A stretch of DNA of 64,000 nucleotides from Bacteriovoracales bacterium (lineage in GTDB: Bacteria; Bdellovibrionota; Bacteriovoracia; Bacteriovoracales; Bacteriovoracaceae), in the NCBI GenBank assembly GCA_030149295.1, contig JASBRV010000102.1, forward strand, positions 152,159 through 216,158. The letters are read 5' to 3'. Both the position numbers and the translations under genes were made by a program. Below, piece after piece: positions 18,137 to 26,459 of the stretch (its first letter is position 1; each line of letters opens with the position of its first letter). Under the pieces are notes generated by a model. It was not told where the DNA came from and did not search any database. It saw nothing but the letters and a program-made list of their open reading frames with translations.

Positions 18137-18850
18137 CTATAAAACCGAAGCTAAGAGATAACCTTTTTTGTGAAGAGACTTTACAGTTAAGCGACTACCT
18201 TCAATTTTCTTGCGAAGTTTTGAGACATGTTGGTCAACAGTGCGGTCAATAACATTTTGGCTCTTACCCCACACAGTTTCAAGGAGATCTTGTCTACTGC
18301 GGACAACTCCTTCCTCACGGGCCAACTGATAAAGAATCTTAAACTCAAGAGGAGTTAATCCAATTTCTATTTCTTTGCCATCTTTGACCAGAGTTAGTTT
18401 TTGGGAAGTGAGCTCTAATTTTAAATCTTCACGCTCAATGATATTACTGCTCGCTGCAGAACTTCCTCTCAACCGAGCATGCACTCTGGCCAGAAGCTCT
18501 AAAGGTTCAAAAGGCTTACTTATATAGTCATCAGCACCTGCATCAAAAGCATTGAGCTTATCTTTAAGCTCTTTTCTTTGTGTGAGCATAATAATAGGAA
18601 TATTCTCTTTTCCCTGAGTGGATTTTACTCTTTGACAAAGTTCTGAACCAAAACCATCGGGTAAGTTTTCATCCAAAATGACGAGATCAAAGTCACCAAG
18701 GGCAATTAGTCTTTCACCGGCAGAAACAGTGTCCGCGAATCCCACCTCAAATTCACGGTTTAACGTGTGCTTAACGAGAGTTAAGATATCTTGATCATCA
18801 TCTATAACGATTATTTTTTTCATAGATCTACTATTTCTCTGTTTGCTCAT
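18137..18850 (-). CDS. OmpR/PhoB-type response regulator
   Basis: A 237-residue two-domain regulator. The receiver has the acidic pocket IDDDQD, the phosphorylation site Asp60 in LVILDENLP and the Lys in ISKPFEP. A winged-helix DNA-binding domain covers about residues 140-235 and ends with VDQHVSKLRKKI and HKKGYLL. The start at 18850 has no ribosome-binding site but lies 6 nt after a TATAAC box. This suggests a leaderless message. The ATG 10 codons later also lacks one. No cognate histidine kinase is adjacent; an HPt gene is divergent 71 nt away. It probably heads an operon with the HD-type gene. Confidence 0.88.
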   Translation of the reverse strand: MSKQRNSRSMKKIIVIDDDQDILTLVKHTLNREFEVGFADTVSAGERLIALGDFDLVILDENLPDGFGSELCQRVKSTQGKENIPIIMLTQRKELKDKLNAFDAGADDYISKPFEPLELLARVHARLRGSSAASSNIIEREDLKLELTSQKLTLVKDGKEIEIGLTPLEFKILYQLAREEGVVRSRQDLLETVWGKSQNVIDRTVDQHVSKLRKKIEGSRLTVKSLHKKGYLLASVL

Positions 18851-18856
18851 AATTCT

Positions 18857-18884
18857 GTTATAATTTTAATTATACACCAAACAA
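18857..18884 (-). promoter_or_regulatory. promoter giving a leaderless response-regulator mRNA
   Basis: On the minus strand TTGTTT (18884-18879) and TATAAC (18862-18857) are 16 nt apart, and the ATG at 18850 follows the -10 box after exactly 6 nt. There is no Shine-Dalgarno sequence. The same bases also form TATAAT on the plus strand at 18859-18864, which could serve the divergent HPt gene, although no good plus-strand -35 is present. Confidence 0.5.
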
Positions 18885-18921
18885 TTTTTGAATGACACAA
18901 ATTAAAAACAAGGTTTGTTTT

Positions 18922-19224
18922 ATGGCATTAGATCTTAATGTAGAGTTAGACAAAGAGCTTGAGGATATAGTCCCTATTTTTATGGAAAATCGCAAAAAAG
19001 ATATCCTGGAACTCGATCAACTATTGGCCAATCAAGATTTTGCCGGGCTTCAAAATATTGCCCATAAACTCGCAGGCAACGCAGGTAGCTATGGCTTTCA
19101 CCAGCTAGGTAAAATGGCAGTTGAATTTGAGAAGGCCTGTGAAATTCAAAATTTGGAAGAGATTAAGTCATATTGCGAAGAATATAAACACTTTGTTAAT
19201 AATGTAACGATTACTTTTGCTTGA
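18922..19224 (+). CDS. histidine phosphotransfer (HPt) domain protein
   Basis: A free-standing HPt protein of about 100 residues that relays phosphate between a hybrid kinase and response regulators. The active His lies in AHKLAGNAGSYGF (His48 from this start), within the four-helix pattern. I choose the ATG at 18922, which has AAGG 8 nt upstream; a longer frame from ATG 18892 lacks a ribosome-binding site. It is followed immediately by two receiver proteins with almost no spacing, so the three probably form a relay unit. The kinase must be encoded elsewhere; a hybrid kinase lies at 42.8-44.3 kb, but a link is only a guess. Confidence 0.85.
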   Translation: MALDLNVELDKELEDIVPIFMENRKKDILELDQLLANQDFAGLQNIAHKLAGNAGSYGFHQLGKMAVEFEKACEIQNLEEIKSYCEEYKHFVNNVTITFA

Positions 19225-19226
19225 TT

Positions 19227-19913
19227 ATGAGTATTCAAAAACCTAAGTCTAAGAAACATATCCTTGTTATCGACGATGATGAAGATATCCAAAATTTTCT
19301 CAGGAAAATTCTTGAAGGTGCAGGATATCATTGTCGCTTTGCTGCCAATGTTGAAGAAGGCATTTCAAGTGTAAAAACCTTTGCCCCCCATCTTATTATC
19401 TTGGACTACAAACTCAATGAAGAAATTGGATTTGAGGTCATTGAATTTCTAAGAGCTTCCCAATCTTATAAGAACACTCCCCTCATTTTAATCTCAGCTA
19501 AAGCAGATAAGAAGATTGTACTCCAAGGTTTTATTATTGGGGCTAATGAATTTATGGCGAAACCTATTAATCCCAGCATTCTTCTCCAGACAATAAAAAA
19601 ACATTTAAAACTACATGAACTTCCTATTATCAAGTACGAGCAAGAGCGGCCAATTGTACGTGGAAAATCCATTGGAGATATCATTAAAATCAATGAACTT
19701 GGCATGGTTCTTCAAAGCAGTGTCAAACTCTTTCCAAAAGTTAAAATCGATATTGAGTCTCCCTTTCTTAATAAGATAGGTGCAGGTCCATGCAATACTT
19801 TCACCCATGATCTGGCCACAGTACCAAAACCTGGAACCTATCGGAATGAAATTAAGTTTAGAGGAATGGATGAAAAAACCGCCAAAAAAATAAGGAATAT
19901 CAAACAAATATGA
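19227..19913 (+). CDS. receiver with C-terminal PilZ-like domain
   Basis: 228 residues. The N-terminal receiver has IDDDED, the phosphorylation site Asp60 in LIILDYKL and the Lys in MAKPINP. The C-terminal 90 residues resemble a PilZ c-di-GMP-binding fold, with RPIVRG then IIKINELGMVL where the canonical RxxxR and D/NxSxxG would be. The second motif is degraded, so ligand binding is doubtful. The ATG at 19227 lies 2 nt after the HPt stop; a TTG at 19221 overlaps it. It ends in an ATGA overlap with the next, similarly built gene. Confidence 0.75.
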   Translation: MSIQKPKSKKHILVIDDDEDIQNFLRKILEGAGYHCRFAANVEEGISSVKTFAPHLIILDYKLNEEIGFEVIEFLRASQSYKNTPLILISAKADKKIVLQGFIIGANEFMAKPINPSILLQTIKKHLKLHELPIIKYEQERPIVRGKSIGDIIKINELGMVLQSSVKLFPKVKIDIESPFLNKIGAGPCNTFTHDLATVPKPGTYRNEIKFRGMDEKTAKKIRNIKQI

Positions 19914-20632
19914 GCCTAGATGAGCAACCTTATATTCTCAATTTGGATGATGATCCAGACTTCAATAATATCCTTAAGCATGTCCTAAAAAAGGAAGGCT
20001 ATAAGTTAGTCTCAACCAATCAGCCTGAAGATTTCGCGCTAGAGATAAAAAAGAAAATGCCTGCCTTGTGTATTATCGACATTAACCTGGACATTGCTCA
20101 AGGAGCTGGCCTCACACTGGTTCAGGCCATGCGAAATAAATATGGAGTGAGCCTTCCCATCTTTATTTGCTCTCGCCGCTCAGATAGAGAAACCATTTCT
20201 AGAGCGCTAGAACTTGGTGCCAACGATTTCATATCAAAGCCATTGGATGACACTCTCCTTATCCAAAAAATCAACCTCTATTTAAAACAAGAGCACATCT
20301 CTCCCCTTCCTTACTTCAAGGTAAGTGAGAAAGATTGGCCTCTTGAATTTTCCTATGACCTCTCTATCGCTGAAATATCTGAATTTGGAATAACACTCTC
20401 TAGTCCCCATTTCCTCTCAAAAGGAACTTATCTCGTCTTATCTGGTGAATTTATTAAGAAAATCACGAGAAATAGTAAACCATTAAAAATGACTGTGAAT
20501 CAATCATGGCTTGAGGAGAATTCAACTTCCTATCACGCCTTTTGTGAGTTTGATGCCAATGATGAGGACATTAAGAGTGCTGTGAGAGCTTTTATTTTAT
20601 CTCAACAAGATGAAACCTATTCTTCAAATTAA
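19910..20632 (+). CDS. receiver with C-terminal PilZ-like domain
   Basis: 240 residues, same layout as the gene before it. The receiver has LDDDPD, the phosphorylation site Asp57 in LCIIDINL and the Lys in ISKPLDD. The C-terminal part has IAEISEFGITLSSP in the place of the PilZ DxSxxG motif and a beta-rich tail. Its ATG overlaps the previous stop as ATGA, indicating translational coupling. The pair may read phosphate from the HPt protein and act on a shared target. Homology to PilZ is weak and should be tested with a profile search. Confidence 0.72.
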   Translation: MSLDEQPYILNLDDDPDFNNILKHVLKKEGYKLVSTNQPEDFALEIKKKMPALCIIDINLDIAQGAGLTLVQAMRNKYGVSLPIFICSRRSDRETISRALELGANDFISKPLDDTLLIQKINLYLKQEHISPLPYFKVSEKDWPLEFSYDLSIAEISEFGITLSSPHFLSKGTYLVLSGEFIKKITRNSKPLKMTVNQSWLEENSTSYHAFCEFDANDEDIKSAVRAFILSQQDETYSSN

Positions 20633-21024
20633 AAAAGCTTTTCCATAGCGCGCACAACTTTTTCCATCTTCACACCAATTTGTTCTGTATTGAAATCAAG
20701 TCGAGTATCATAAAGAAAGAGATAGTCTGATCGAAATTGATGAAAACGAAAAAGACCATCAAGTTCACTCATAAGTTTACTCTTGTGAGAATCATTTATG
20801 CCCTGAAGAAAATGGATAACAATAAATCCATCAGGAATAGAAAAATCGACAATTTCTCCCAAAGTGGGATGGTCCGGCTCAAAGCCTTGAGAAAACCCAA
20901 TTTTATATTGTGGCCCTACCTTTTCAACAAAGAGCTGGCCTCTTGAAGTTTTCACTTTAAAGCCCAATTCCCTAAAACCTGTGAGATCAGGCATAAGGCC
21001 AAAGAGAAATTTTAACCATTTCAT
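20629..21024 (-). CDS. conserved-looking protein of unknown function
   Basis: A 131-residue protein I do not recognise. It has no signal peptide or membrane segment. It looks like a mixed alpha/beta single domain with a basic, hydrophobic start (MKWLKFLFG) and a helical end (MEKVVRAMEKLF). It converges with the PilZ-like gene, overlapping its stop by 4 bp. Its start lacks a Shine-Dalgarno sequence and lies 6 nt after a GATAAT box, a likely leaderless promoter. A role linked to the neighbouring signalling genes is possible but unsupported. Confidence 0.6.
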   Translation of the reverse strand: MKWLKFLFGLMPDLTGFRELGFKVKTSRGQLFVEKVGPQYKIGFSQGFEPDHPTLGEIVDFSIPDGFIVIHFLQGINDSHKSKLMSELDGLFRFHQFRSDYLFLYDTRLDFNTEQIGVKMEKVVRAMEKLF

Positions 21025-21030
21025 CAGACT

Positions 21031-21060
21031 ATTATCTCATGAAGAAATGCCTCGTTACAA
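21031..21060 (-). promoter_or_regulatory. promoter giving a leaderless mRNA for the 131-residue protein
   Basis: TTGTAA (21060-21055) and GATAAT (21036-21031) on the minus strand are 18 nt apart. Six bases separate the -10 box from the ATG at 21024. No ribosome-binding site is visible, so transcription should start at the start codon. The rest of 21061-21190 is the upstream region of the divergent porin gene, where I see no clear further element. Confidence 0.5.
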
Positions 21061-21200
21061 CCATAAAATATAATAAAAACAAACACTTAAAAAACGTAAA
21101 CAGGGCTAACACCCACTGTAATTATTACCAAAAATCTCACTTGGGCCTCGCTAAGAACTATCATTAAGGCAATTTGAATAAACGATTTTTGGAGAATCTT

Positions 21201-22244
21201 ATGAAGAAACCTCTTATACCTGTACTCCTTTTAGGACTCACCTTAGCCCCAACTCTGGCCAATGATGATCTCTTAAATGGTCTTCTAGGCGATGACTTTC
21301 GGGTTGGCTATGAAGCTGAGATTAATTCAAACGCAATGGCCTCAACAGAAGGCAGCGAGAGCGTTAATTTTCGAGGCTCCTATATTAGCTTAAATGCCGA
21401 GTGGAAGAATAAAGTTCGCTTTGTACTTACTGGGAAACTTGAAAAGATCTTTAAAGATAATAAAGTTGAATTTAATGATGACTTTGATTTAGAGGAATTT
21501 ATTAGCGAAGCCTATATTGAAATAAAAGAAGTAGGAGGCTCACCTATTGCGGTAATTGTTGGTAAACAACCTATTCCTTTTAGCCAAAACGTCCAGGCCA
21601 TGCCTCTCTTTCAAGAAAATCCTATTGCTCACCTTCAGTCGATAGATGAAGTCTACGGGCTTACCGTTGATCTGACAGAAGGACTTTTTGGAATCTTCGA
21701 TCAAGTAGAAATTTCAGCTTTTGAAACAGAAAAAGGTGATCTTGAAATTGGTAATATTAATGGTGCAAGTGTACGCCTAAGTAAAATGCTTACAGACAAT
21801 ATCCTTCTTACGGTAGGCCATGCTGAAATGGGTGCCAACAATGCACAAGAAGGCCATCAGAGAAGAAGCTCAGTCGGTCTCGTGGCAGAATCAACAGATG
21901 GAATGCTTGTGGGCTGGGTCGAAGGTATGTACTTTAGCAATGACCCAACATACCCTGACTCAAGTTTTGCTATCACAACCGGTGCCATGGTTCGCGTGCA
22001 CAGGACAACAGATGTAGTAGTTGAATTTACTTATGTAGAAAATGCTCTTAATCAATATGCTATTGGAACAAGAACAGCACTTACAAGTCGCACAACCCTT
22101 GGCCTAGAAGTTAGATATAATGATTACCAAGGGACTAGAGATAACGACTTAGTTTTTGGAATCAATTTAAATTATGCTCTCGGTTCAAATGGATATCGTC
22201 CCAATGACGAATATCTTTTTGAAGATGAAGATGGAGATTTTTAA
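21201..22244 (+). CDS. outer-membrane porin-like beta-barrel protein
   Basis: 347 residues with a clear signal peptide (MKKPLIPVLLLGLTLAPTLA, cleaved before NDD). The rest is a run of amphipathic beta strands with alternating polar/hydrophobic residues and short turns, as in a porin. VIVGKQPIPFSQN resembles the conserved segment of LbtU/phosphate-type porins, but I cannot name a substrate. The very acidic C-terminus (FEDEDGDF) is unusual, since porins normally end with an aromatic residue as the last strand signal; Phe is indeed last here. GGAG lies 6 nt before the ATG at 21201. The next gene begins 2 nt after the stop, so the two are one operon. Confidence 0.7.
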   Translation: MKKPLIPVLLLGLTLAPTLANDDLLNGLLGDDFRVGYEAEINSNAMASTEGSESVNFRGSYISLNAEWKNKVRFVLTGKLEKIFKDNKVEFNDDFDLEEFISEAYIEIKEVGGSPIAVIVGKQPIPFSQNVQAMPLFQENPIAHLQSIDEVYGLTVDLTEGLFGIFDQVEISAFETEKGDLEIGNINGASVRLSKMLTDNILLTVGHAEMGANNAQEGHQRRSSVGLVAESTDGMLVGWVEGMYFSNDPTYPDSSFAITTGAMVRVHRTTDVVVEFTYVENALNQYAIGTRTALTSRTTLGLEVRYNDYQGTRDNDLVFGINLNYALGSNGYRPNDEYLFEDEDGDF

Positions 22245-22246
22245 TT

Positions 22247-23719
22247 ATGCAAAAACTACTTATCTCTCTCGTTATTCTCCTCTGTGCTTTTAATGGTCAT
22301 GCCCTTGAATTAAAAATCTGGGGGGCTTTCAAAGCCGGTGGAACCTTTATGACAAACTATGATATTGAAAACTATATCTGTACCCTCCACCTAAGTGACA
22401 GTGAAATGGTTGCCATGTTCAAACAGGCTAATGGAGATTACAAGAAATACACGCAATTGAGGAGGACCTGGGCCCAAAGAAGATTTCAAAGTGGTTTAAA
22501 GCAATTTGCCTATGTCTACACGGTACAACAACACTCAAAGACAAATTTTAACAACAATACAGGAGCTTTTAAAATCACTAGCAGTGATTATTTTAAAAGA
22601 AGTCAGGAGCTTGAAACAAAAACTCTTAGTAAGTGGCTAGACCAAAGACAAGGCATCGTTAAAGCCCGTATTGCATTTGCCAAAGAGTTAATGGCCATTG
22701 GTTACCCCCATAAGGAAAACCAAGACCCAACTGACCTTTATTTTGAATGGTTTGATTTACAAAAGAAAAGGCTCAAAGAGAAGCTTCGTTTGCAAGAGGT
22801 TCAAAAGTATGAATACCTCACACTTCGTGGTCATCGTAAACCAGACCGCTTTATGCTTGGAGCAGGTTTTGACCTAATCAAAGAAGTCACTGCCCATATT
22901 GAAGAAAATATCCAAGGAAAGAGGCTTACACCACGTGAACTTGCTAGTCTGGTGCAAGCAGATGAGCGAATTTCAGTAATAGCAGCTCAAATTAACCTTA
23001 TGGGTCCAACGACCCTTCCATTGGATAAGTTAGCAATTGATACACCTGAAGTTTATGAGGATTTTAAACAAAGGGCGCTCAATCTCTTTAACACTCCTAT
23101 AGAGAAAGCTGATGATTATCTTCAAGCCGCACTTTCAATCTCTCAAACAATGGATGCAAAAACAATAGAGAGAAAAATTGAAGAGTCGCGAAAGAAGTTT
23201 CTGCTAGAAAAAGATAATTATACCGAACTTGTCAAAGCAAAGATCTATGAATTGGCGCTGGAAGTGAGGACCGGATCAAAAATGGATGAAACTATAGTCA
23301 ATGAGTTTAAAAATAAACTCAGTCAAAACGCGCAAAATATTATCGAGAAAGCTTTTAACAGTCCTAAAAATGTAGACCGTCGTCTCGAGGATCACCTCAT
23401 GACTGAACTGACCAAACATGATCTAGAGGGTGCCAATGCTAAAGCGATCAATCTCTTAAATTGGGTAGCAAAATTTCAGCTCAAAAAAGTAAGCCTCGAA
23501 ATTATCCCTGTTGCTAGTGTGACTCTCATTGATACCAATACATGGGAAGGACAGGATAGAGTAAAAAAATATCTAGAGCATGTAGAATATCAAGAAGATC
23601 TTGAGGATTTTCGTAGGAATAAACTCTCTCGAGTAGGCCATTACATTACCATAAATCCAGATGGTGAAGGTAACCAGTCTGGTTACAACACCTGGAACAC
23701 CATACTCGAACAATTCTAA
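22247..23719 (+). CDS. exported alpha-helical protein of unknown function
   Basis: 490 residues with a signal peptide (MQKLLISLVILLCAFNGHA). The mature part is charged and mostly helical, with long Lys/Glu-rich segments (for example about residues 130-190 and 280-360). The mature N-terminus has a TNYDIEN segment that faintly recalls SurA-type periplasmic chaperones, but no PPIase domain is visible and I do not assign that family. Two cysteines are near the ends. It is translated directly after the porin gene (2-nt gap), so it may assist that barrel or act with it in the periplasm; this is context only. Confidence 0.6.
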   Translation: MQKLLISLVILLCAFNGHALELKIWGAFKAGGTFMTNYDIENYICTLHLSDSEMVAMFKQANGDYKKYTQLRRTWAQRRFQSGLKQFAYVYTVQQHSKTNFNNNTGAFKITSSDYFKRSQELETKTLSKWLDQRQGIVKARIAFAKELMAIGYPHKENQDPTDLYFEWFDLQKKRLKEKLRLQEVQKYEYLTLRGHRKPDRFMLGAGFDLIKEVTAHIEENIQGKRLTPRELASLVQADERISVIAAQINLMGPTTLPLDKLAIDTPEVYEDFKQRALNLFNTPIEKADDYLQAALSISQTMDAKTIERKIEESRKKFLLEKDNYTELVKAKIYELALEVRTGSKMDETIVNEFKNKLSQNAQNIIEKAFNSPKNVDRRLEDHLMTELTKHDLEGANAKAINLLNWVAKFQLKKVSLEIIPVASVTLIDTNTWEGQDRVKKYLEHVEYQEDLEDFRRNKLSRVGHYITINPDGEGNQSGYNTWNTILEQF

Positions 23720-23763
23720 ACTTTTTGATAGAATAAAGCTCATAAACTCCCTTGGAGAAACTT

Positions 23764-25329
23764 ATGAGCTTTATTCAAAATCAACCTGAGTTTTCAGATC
23801 CCTATCATGAAAATCATTTTCAAAAAGCCCTGGAATGGCTCTTAAAAGATAAAAAACACAAAAAAGAAATTAAGAGTGACCTCAAAAGATTTTCAAAAAG
23901 ACTAATAGAGGAAATTGATCAATGGGGTATCGATGCCGATGCTCATCCACCAAGACATATTCCCTATGGCCCTTATGGGGAAAGAATTGATGCCATCGAA
24001 GTTCATGAATCCTGGAAAAAGCTCGACGCTCTCAGTGCCGAAGAAGGCCTGATACAACTTGGTTATGATGAAAATAACAAAGAAAGTGGCCGTCTTCATC
24101 AATTTCTAAAGCTCTTTCTTTTTCATCCCTCCAGTGCTTTTTATTCTTGTCCTCTTGCCATGACTGATGGCGCAGCGAAACTAATTCAAAAGTCACCCCT
24201 CTTTCATGATGATCCCTCAAAAACACAAGTTTTAGCACAGGCCTTTGAGCATCTCACCAGTCGAGATCCCCAAAAATTTTGGACCTCTGGCCAATGGATG
24301 ACTGAAAAGACGGGGGGAAGTGATGTGGGAACAAGCGAAACCATAGCTATGAAGGAAGGTGATACTTATCACCTTTATGGCACCAAATGGTTCACCTCGG
24401 CCACGACCAGCCAAATGTGCTTTACTTTGGCCCGCATTGAAAATGCAGAAGCGGGCTCAAGAGGGCTCTCCTTATTTTTTGTGAAACTCCATGATGAGAA
24501 CGGTCGTCTCAATCAAATGGAAGTTCGCCGCCTAAAAGACAAACTGGGCACTCATGCTCTTCCAACAGCTGAAATCGACCTGAAAGGAACTCCTGCCCAT
24601 CTCATTGGTAGACCTGGTGAAGGGGTAAGAAATATTTCTCATCTTTTCAATGTGACACGTATTTATAATGCGGTAACCACCGTTGGCTCGTTTTCTCGTC
24701 TTCTGTCACTTGCCTATGACTACGCTCAAAAGCGTAAGGCCTTTGGCAAAAAGTTAATTGAGCACCCCCTTCACAAGCGAACCTTAGAAGAAGCCTCAAT
24801 GGCCTTTCACGACTGTTTTCTTTTAACATTTGAAACCGTTCGACTTCTACAAAGAGAAGAAGAGCTAGAGTCTCAAGGTAAAAGTGATAAATCAACTTCT
24901 ATACTTCTTAGACTCCTTACCCCTTTAGCAAAGCTTTATAGTGCCAAAATTAATATGCAATGGACGAGTGAGCTGATCGAATCTTTTGGAGGAGCTGGCT
25001 ATATTGAGGATACTGGATTACCTCGTTTTTTAAGAGACTCACAAGTCTTTTGTATTTGGGAAGGCACCACCAATATCCTCTCACTAGATTGCTTAAGGGC
25101 TATCCAAAAAGAAGACGCCCTGACTCTCTTTTTAGAAGAAATAAAAACCAGAAGTGAAAAGATTTCTCTGCCGGCCACCAAAGAATATTTAAAAGAAAAA
25201 ACCGATGCCATTGAAAAGATTGTTATCACTTGTGATAAAGATTCTCAATTATGGCAATTTCATGCCCGCGATCTATCTTTTTTGATTTGTGAAACTCTTA
25301 TTCTTTGCCTAAGAGAAGAGTTTTCTTAA
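23764..25329 (+). CDS. AidB-like acyl-CoA dehydrogenase
   Basis: 521 residues of the acyl-CoA dehydrogenase fold, closest in layout to the E. coli AidB branch (541 residues). WMTEKTGGSDVG is the FAD/substrate signature, and ESFGGAGYIEDTGLPRFLRD with IWEGTTNILSLD form the C-terminal signature. AidB is an alkylation-response flavoprotein that binds DNA, while other members oxidise acyl-CoA; the sequence does not decide between them. I start at the ATG at 23764, with GGAG 6-7 nt upstream. The stop overlaps the convergent cpaF-like gene by 4 bp. Confidence 0.85.
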   Translation: MSFIQNQPEFSDPYHENHFQKALEWLLKDKKHKKEIKSDLKRFSKRLIEEIDQWGIDADAHPPRHIPYGPYGERIDAIEVHESWKKLDALSAEEGLIQLGYDENNKESGRLHQFLKLFLFHPSSAFYSCPLAMTDGAAKLIQKSPLFHDDPSKTQVLAQAFEHLTSRDPQKFWTSGQWMTEKTGGSDVGTSETIAMKEGDTYHLYGTKWFTSATTSQMCFTLARIENAEAGSRGLSLFFVKLHDENGRLNQMEVRRLKDKLGTHALPTAEIDLKGTPAHLIGRPGEGVRNISHLFNVTRIYNAVTTVGSFSRLLSLAYDYAQKRKAFGKKLIEHPLHKRTLEEASMAFHDCFLLTFETVRLLQREEELESQGKSDKSTSILLRLLTPLAKLYSAKINMQWTSELIESFGGAGYIEDTGLPRFLRDSQVFCIWEGTTNILSLDCLRAIQKEDALTLFLEEIKTRSEKISLPATKEYLKEKTDAIEKIVITCDKDSQLWQFHARDLSFLICETLILCLREEFS

Positions 25330-26456
25330 GCGGCCTGTTTCTTAAGGTCGTTATACCACTCGGGGCAGATGAATTGACTTTTGGGAAAGGGAAGCTTGTT
25401 AACGACAATGTCTTCAAAAAAGGTGGGAACATAGCCACAAGGAATCATCTCACCTATATACTTGCCTGTTTCAGGATCTTTTCCTGTTTGAACCCATTTA
25501 AAGATATCTCTTGAGATATAATTTCCGTTTTTATCAATCCCTAGAATTTCACTGATATGACTGGTTCGCCTGCCCCCATCATGATAGCGGCTACACTGCA
25601 CAATGATCTGCATAGCAGAAGCAACCATTTTACGAATGGCATCTGGTGGAATTTTGATATCACCCATCAGGCAAAGCGTTTCCAAACGAGTACAAGCATC
25701 AACGGGGTTATTAGCATGAACGGTTCCCATTGAGCCGTCATGACCGGTATTCATCACTTGAATGAGATCGAGAGCTTCCTCGCCTCTCACTTCCCCAACA
25801 ATGATTCTATCGGGCCTTAACCTCATGGCAGAAATCACAAGCTCACGAATTGTAACTTCTTCTACCCCTCTTGTTGGGTCAGCTTTTCTGGTTTCAAAAT
25901 TGACCACGTGTTCTGCTTTTACCTGTAGTTCGGCCGCATCTTCAATTATTAATAAGCGTTGAGTTTTAGGAATACGTGAGCCTAAAACATTGAGCATAGT
26001 TGTTTTACCTGAGCCTGTTCCGCCACTAACAATGATATTTTTTCCAAGATGAATGCATATATCTAAAAAGCGAGCGGCCGATTTTGAAAGAGAACCAAAA
26101 GCAATGAGATCATTTAGAGTTAACTTTTCTTTGGTAAATTTCCGAATAGCAACTGTCGTTCCATTCTTTGCCATAGGAGGCAATACCACGTGAATTCTAG
26201 AACCATCAGGTAAGCGAGCATCAAGTCGTGGATTATCATTATCAATCACACGACCTACTGATTGAGCAATCGCTCGCATCGCTGAAATAAGGGCGTCCTC
26301 GGTGGGAAATTGATTGTCAGTCTTATAAACTAAGCCTTTCTTTTCAACAAAGATTTCATGAGCTCCATTGATCATCACTTCTGAGACGCCCTCATCATCC
26401 AAAAGATCCTTAATGGGAGAGAGCAAACTCGCAATGGCATCATTAAAAACTGACAT
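25326..26456 (-). CDS. CpaF/TadA-type secretion ATPase
   Basis: 376 residues of the type II/IV secretion ATPase superfamily, CpaF branch, which powers Flp/Tad pilus or related export from the inner membrane. The N-terminal domain leads to Walker A GGTGSGKT (145-152), an Asp box (LIIEDAAEL), Walker B IIVGEVRGEEAL (218-225) and the His box (GSMGTVHAN). All catalytic motifs are intact. No TadB/TadC, pilin or secretin lies nearby. Instead it sits 3 nt after a cupredoxin-like gene with its own AAGGAAG ribosome-binding site. Its partners must be elsewhere if it drives a Tad machine. Confidence 0.92.
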   Translation of the reverse strand: MSVFNDAIASLLSPIKDLLDDEGVSEVMINGAHEIFVEKKGLVYKTDNQFPTEDALISAMRAIAQSVGRVIDNDNPRLDARLPDGSRIHVVLPPMAKNGTTVAIRKFTKEKLTLNDLIAFGSLSKSAARFLDICIHLGKNIIVSGGTGSGKTTMLNVLGSRIPKTQRLLIIEDAAELQVKAEHVVNFETRKADPTRGVEEVTIRELVISAMRLRPDRIIVGEVRGEEALDLIQVMNTGHDGSMGTVHANNPVDACTRLETLCLMGDIKIPPDAIRKMVASAMQIIVQCSRYHDGGRRTSHISEILGIDKNGNYISRDIFKWVQTGKDPETGKYIGEMIPCGYVPTFFEDIVVNKLPFPKSQFICPEWYNDLKKQAA

Positions 26457-26459
26457 AGA

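Noticed and set aside
22247..23719. SurA-type chaperone call for the exported helical protein
   Set aside because: Only a short N-terminal segment is reminiscent; no PPIase domain or further family motif could be seen.
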